The notes below the pieces were generated by a model. That model made no database searches, was not told the origin of the DNA, and was given only the letters and a program-made list of their open reading frames with translations. Source: Chloroflexota bacterium (GTDB lineage: Bacteria; Chloroflexota; Dehalococcoidia; Lucifugimonadales; UBA3495). From it: a stretch of DNA of 64,000 bases. Position numbers and translations under genes: made by a program. The stretch spans positions 1-64,000 of the forward strand of contig JAPPGG010000066.1 of assembly GCA_028875055.1 (NCBI GenBank), written 5' to 3'. This document shows positions 63,565 to 64,000 of the stretch, in pieces (position 1 is the first letter of the stretch; every line of letters starts with the position of its first letter).

Positions 63565-64000
63565 ATGGACCTGCACTATGATGGCGAAGTGAAAATCGCC
63601 AGGATAAACATGGGCCCCTACGACAATAACGGATACATCGTGGTGTGCCCGGAGACCAACGAGGGCATCATCATCGACACCCCTGCCGAACCGGAAAAGC
63701 TGATAAACCAGGTTGGGGATGTCCAGATCAAGGCCATCCTGATTACCCACAAACACCAGGACCACCTGCATGGTTTCCACGAGATCACCGGCGCCATAGG
63801 CGCTCCGGTAGCGGTCCACGCCGACGACGTGGACGGCCTGCCCCGCGCGCCCGAGACCGTTTTAAACGACGGAGACAGCATCACCTTCGGCAACCGGACG
63901 GTCCAGGTTATTTTTACTCCGGGTCACACCGAAGGAGCGAGTTGTTTCCTGGTTGGCAACCACCTGTTCTCCGGCGACACCCTGTTCCCCGGCGGCCCCG
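63565..64000 (+). CDS. MBL-fold metallo-hydrolase, truncated by the window end
   Basis: The frame opens with ATG behind GGGAGGAATTTTC and runs to the window end without a stop (145 codons visible). It shows the metallo-beta-lactamase motif THKHQDHLHG, then TPGHTEGASCF and the SGDTLF aspartate. These are glyoxalase II-like hydrolase features. The C-terminal part lies outside the window. Confidence 0.9.
   Translation, partial: MDLHYDGEVKIARINMGPYDNNGYIVVCPETNEGIIIDTPAEPEKLINQVGDVQIKAILITHKHQDHLHGFHEITGAIGAPVAVHADDVDGLPRAPETVLNDGDSITFGNRTVQVIFTPGHTEGASCFLVGNHLFSGDTLFPGGP

Noticed and set aside
1-64000. CRISPR array, prophage or integrated plasmid
   Set aside because: I saw no regularly spaced repeats, integrase, capsid, terminase or replication-initiator genes; the repeats present are dispersed MITE-type sequences.

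Overview
The window is about 60% G+C bacterial chromosome, densely packed with genes on both strands. I see no phage, plasmid or CRISPR signature. The gene order yacL-ispD-ispF-cysS, a Gram-positive-type LexA box (GAAC-N4-GTTC), and many amidohydrolase, isochorismatase, FAA-hydrolase, AhpD-like and MaoC-type genes suggest a Chloroflexota genome (Dehalococcoidia/SAR202-like, probably from a metagenome). That placement is inference; no rRNA gene is present.

Layout. 0-5 kb: CoA, one-carbon and sulfur chemistry genes (enoyl-CoA hydratase, MetE-like, OsmC, rhodanese), tRNA-Gly(GCC) and two MaoC-type hot-dog genes. 5-11 kb: SRAP (abasic-site sensor) with two tiny downstream genes, then the imuB-dnaE2 mutagenesis operon under a LexA box. 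11-18.6 kb: a lone BrnA-like antitoxin, cupin, ornithine cyclodeaminase-like, 2-hydroxyacid dehydrogenase, DM13, isochorismatase, GlcD-like and DoxX genes. 18.9-22.9 kb: cysS, ispF, ispD, yacL. 23.3-27.9 kb: an OsmC gene with an in-frame TGA, FAA hydrolase, a ferredoxin-fold protein, and a YtkA-like/CtaG pair. 28-37 kb: two giant FtsX-type ABC permeases with two ATPases. 37-46 kb: rpsU, amidase, fmdB, dtd, DinB, AhpD-like, nadC-nadB, PAC2. 46.7-52.5 kb: ACMSD-like hydrolase, a HEPN/MNT toxin-antitoxin pair with a broken toxin, a DUF3179 lipoprotein with an in-frame TGA, and an amidohydrolase. 52.6-64 kb: ybeY-dnaX-ybaB-recR-recO, biotin carrier, uvrA, aldehyde dehydrogenase and a truncated MBL-fold gene.

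The most interesting signal is a pair of unlinked genes, OsmC-like (23308-23757) and DUF3179 (48579-50759). Each is interrupted by TGA exactly where its family has a conserved redox cysteine, and coding homology resumes after the stop. In both, a perfect hairpin whose apical loop contains GU starts so that the loop opens exactly 20 nt after the TGA. This is the geometry of a bacterial SECIS element, so both are probably selenoproteins and the genome should encode SelA/B/C/D elsewhere. By contrast, the HEPN toxin gene carries a TAG at the tyrosine of its R-X4-H-X-Y motif, the residue AMPylated in this toxin family, and is probably a disarmed toxin next to an intact MNT antitoxin.

Two families of non-autonomous transposable elements are also present. 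One has two identical 143-bp copies in opposite orientation with perfect 9-bp target duplications. The other has two 197-bp copies and one truncated copy.
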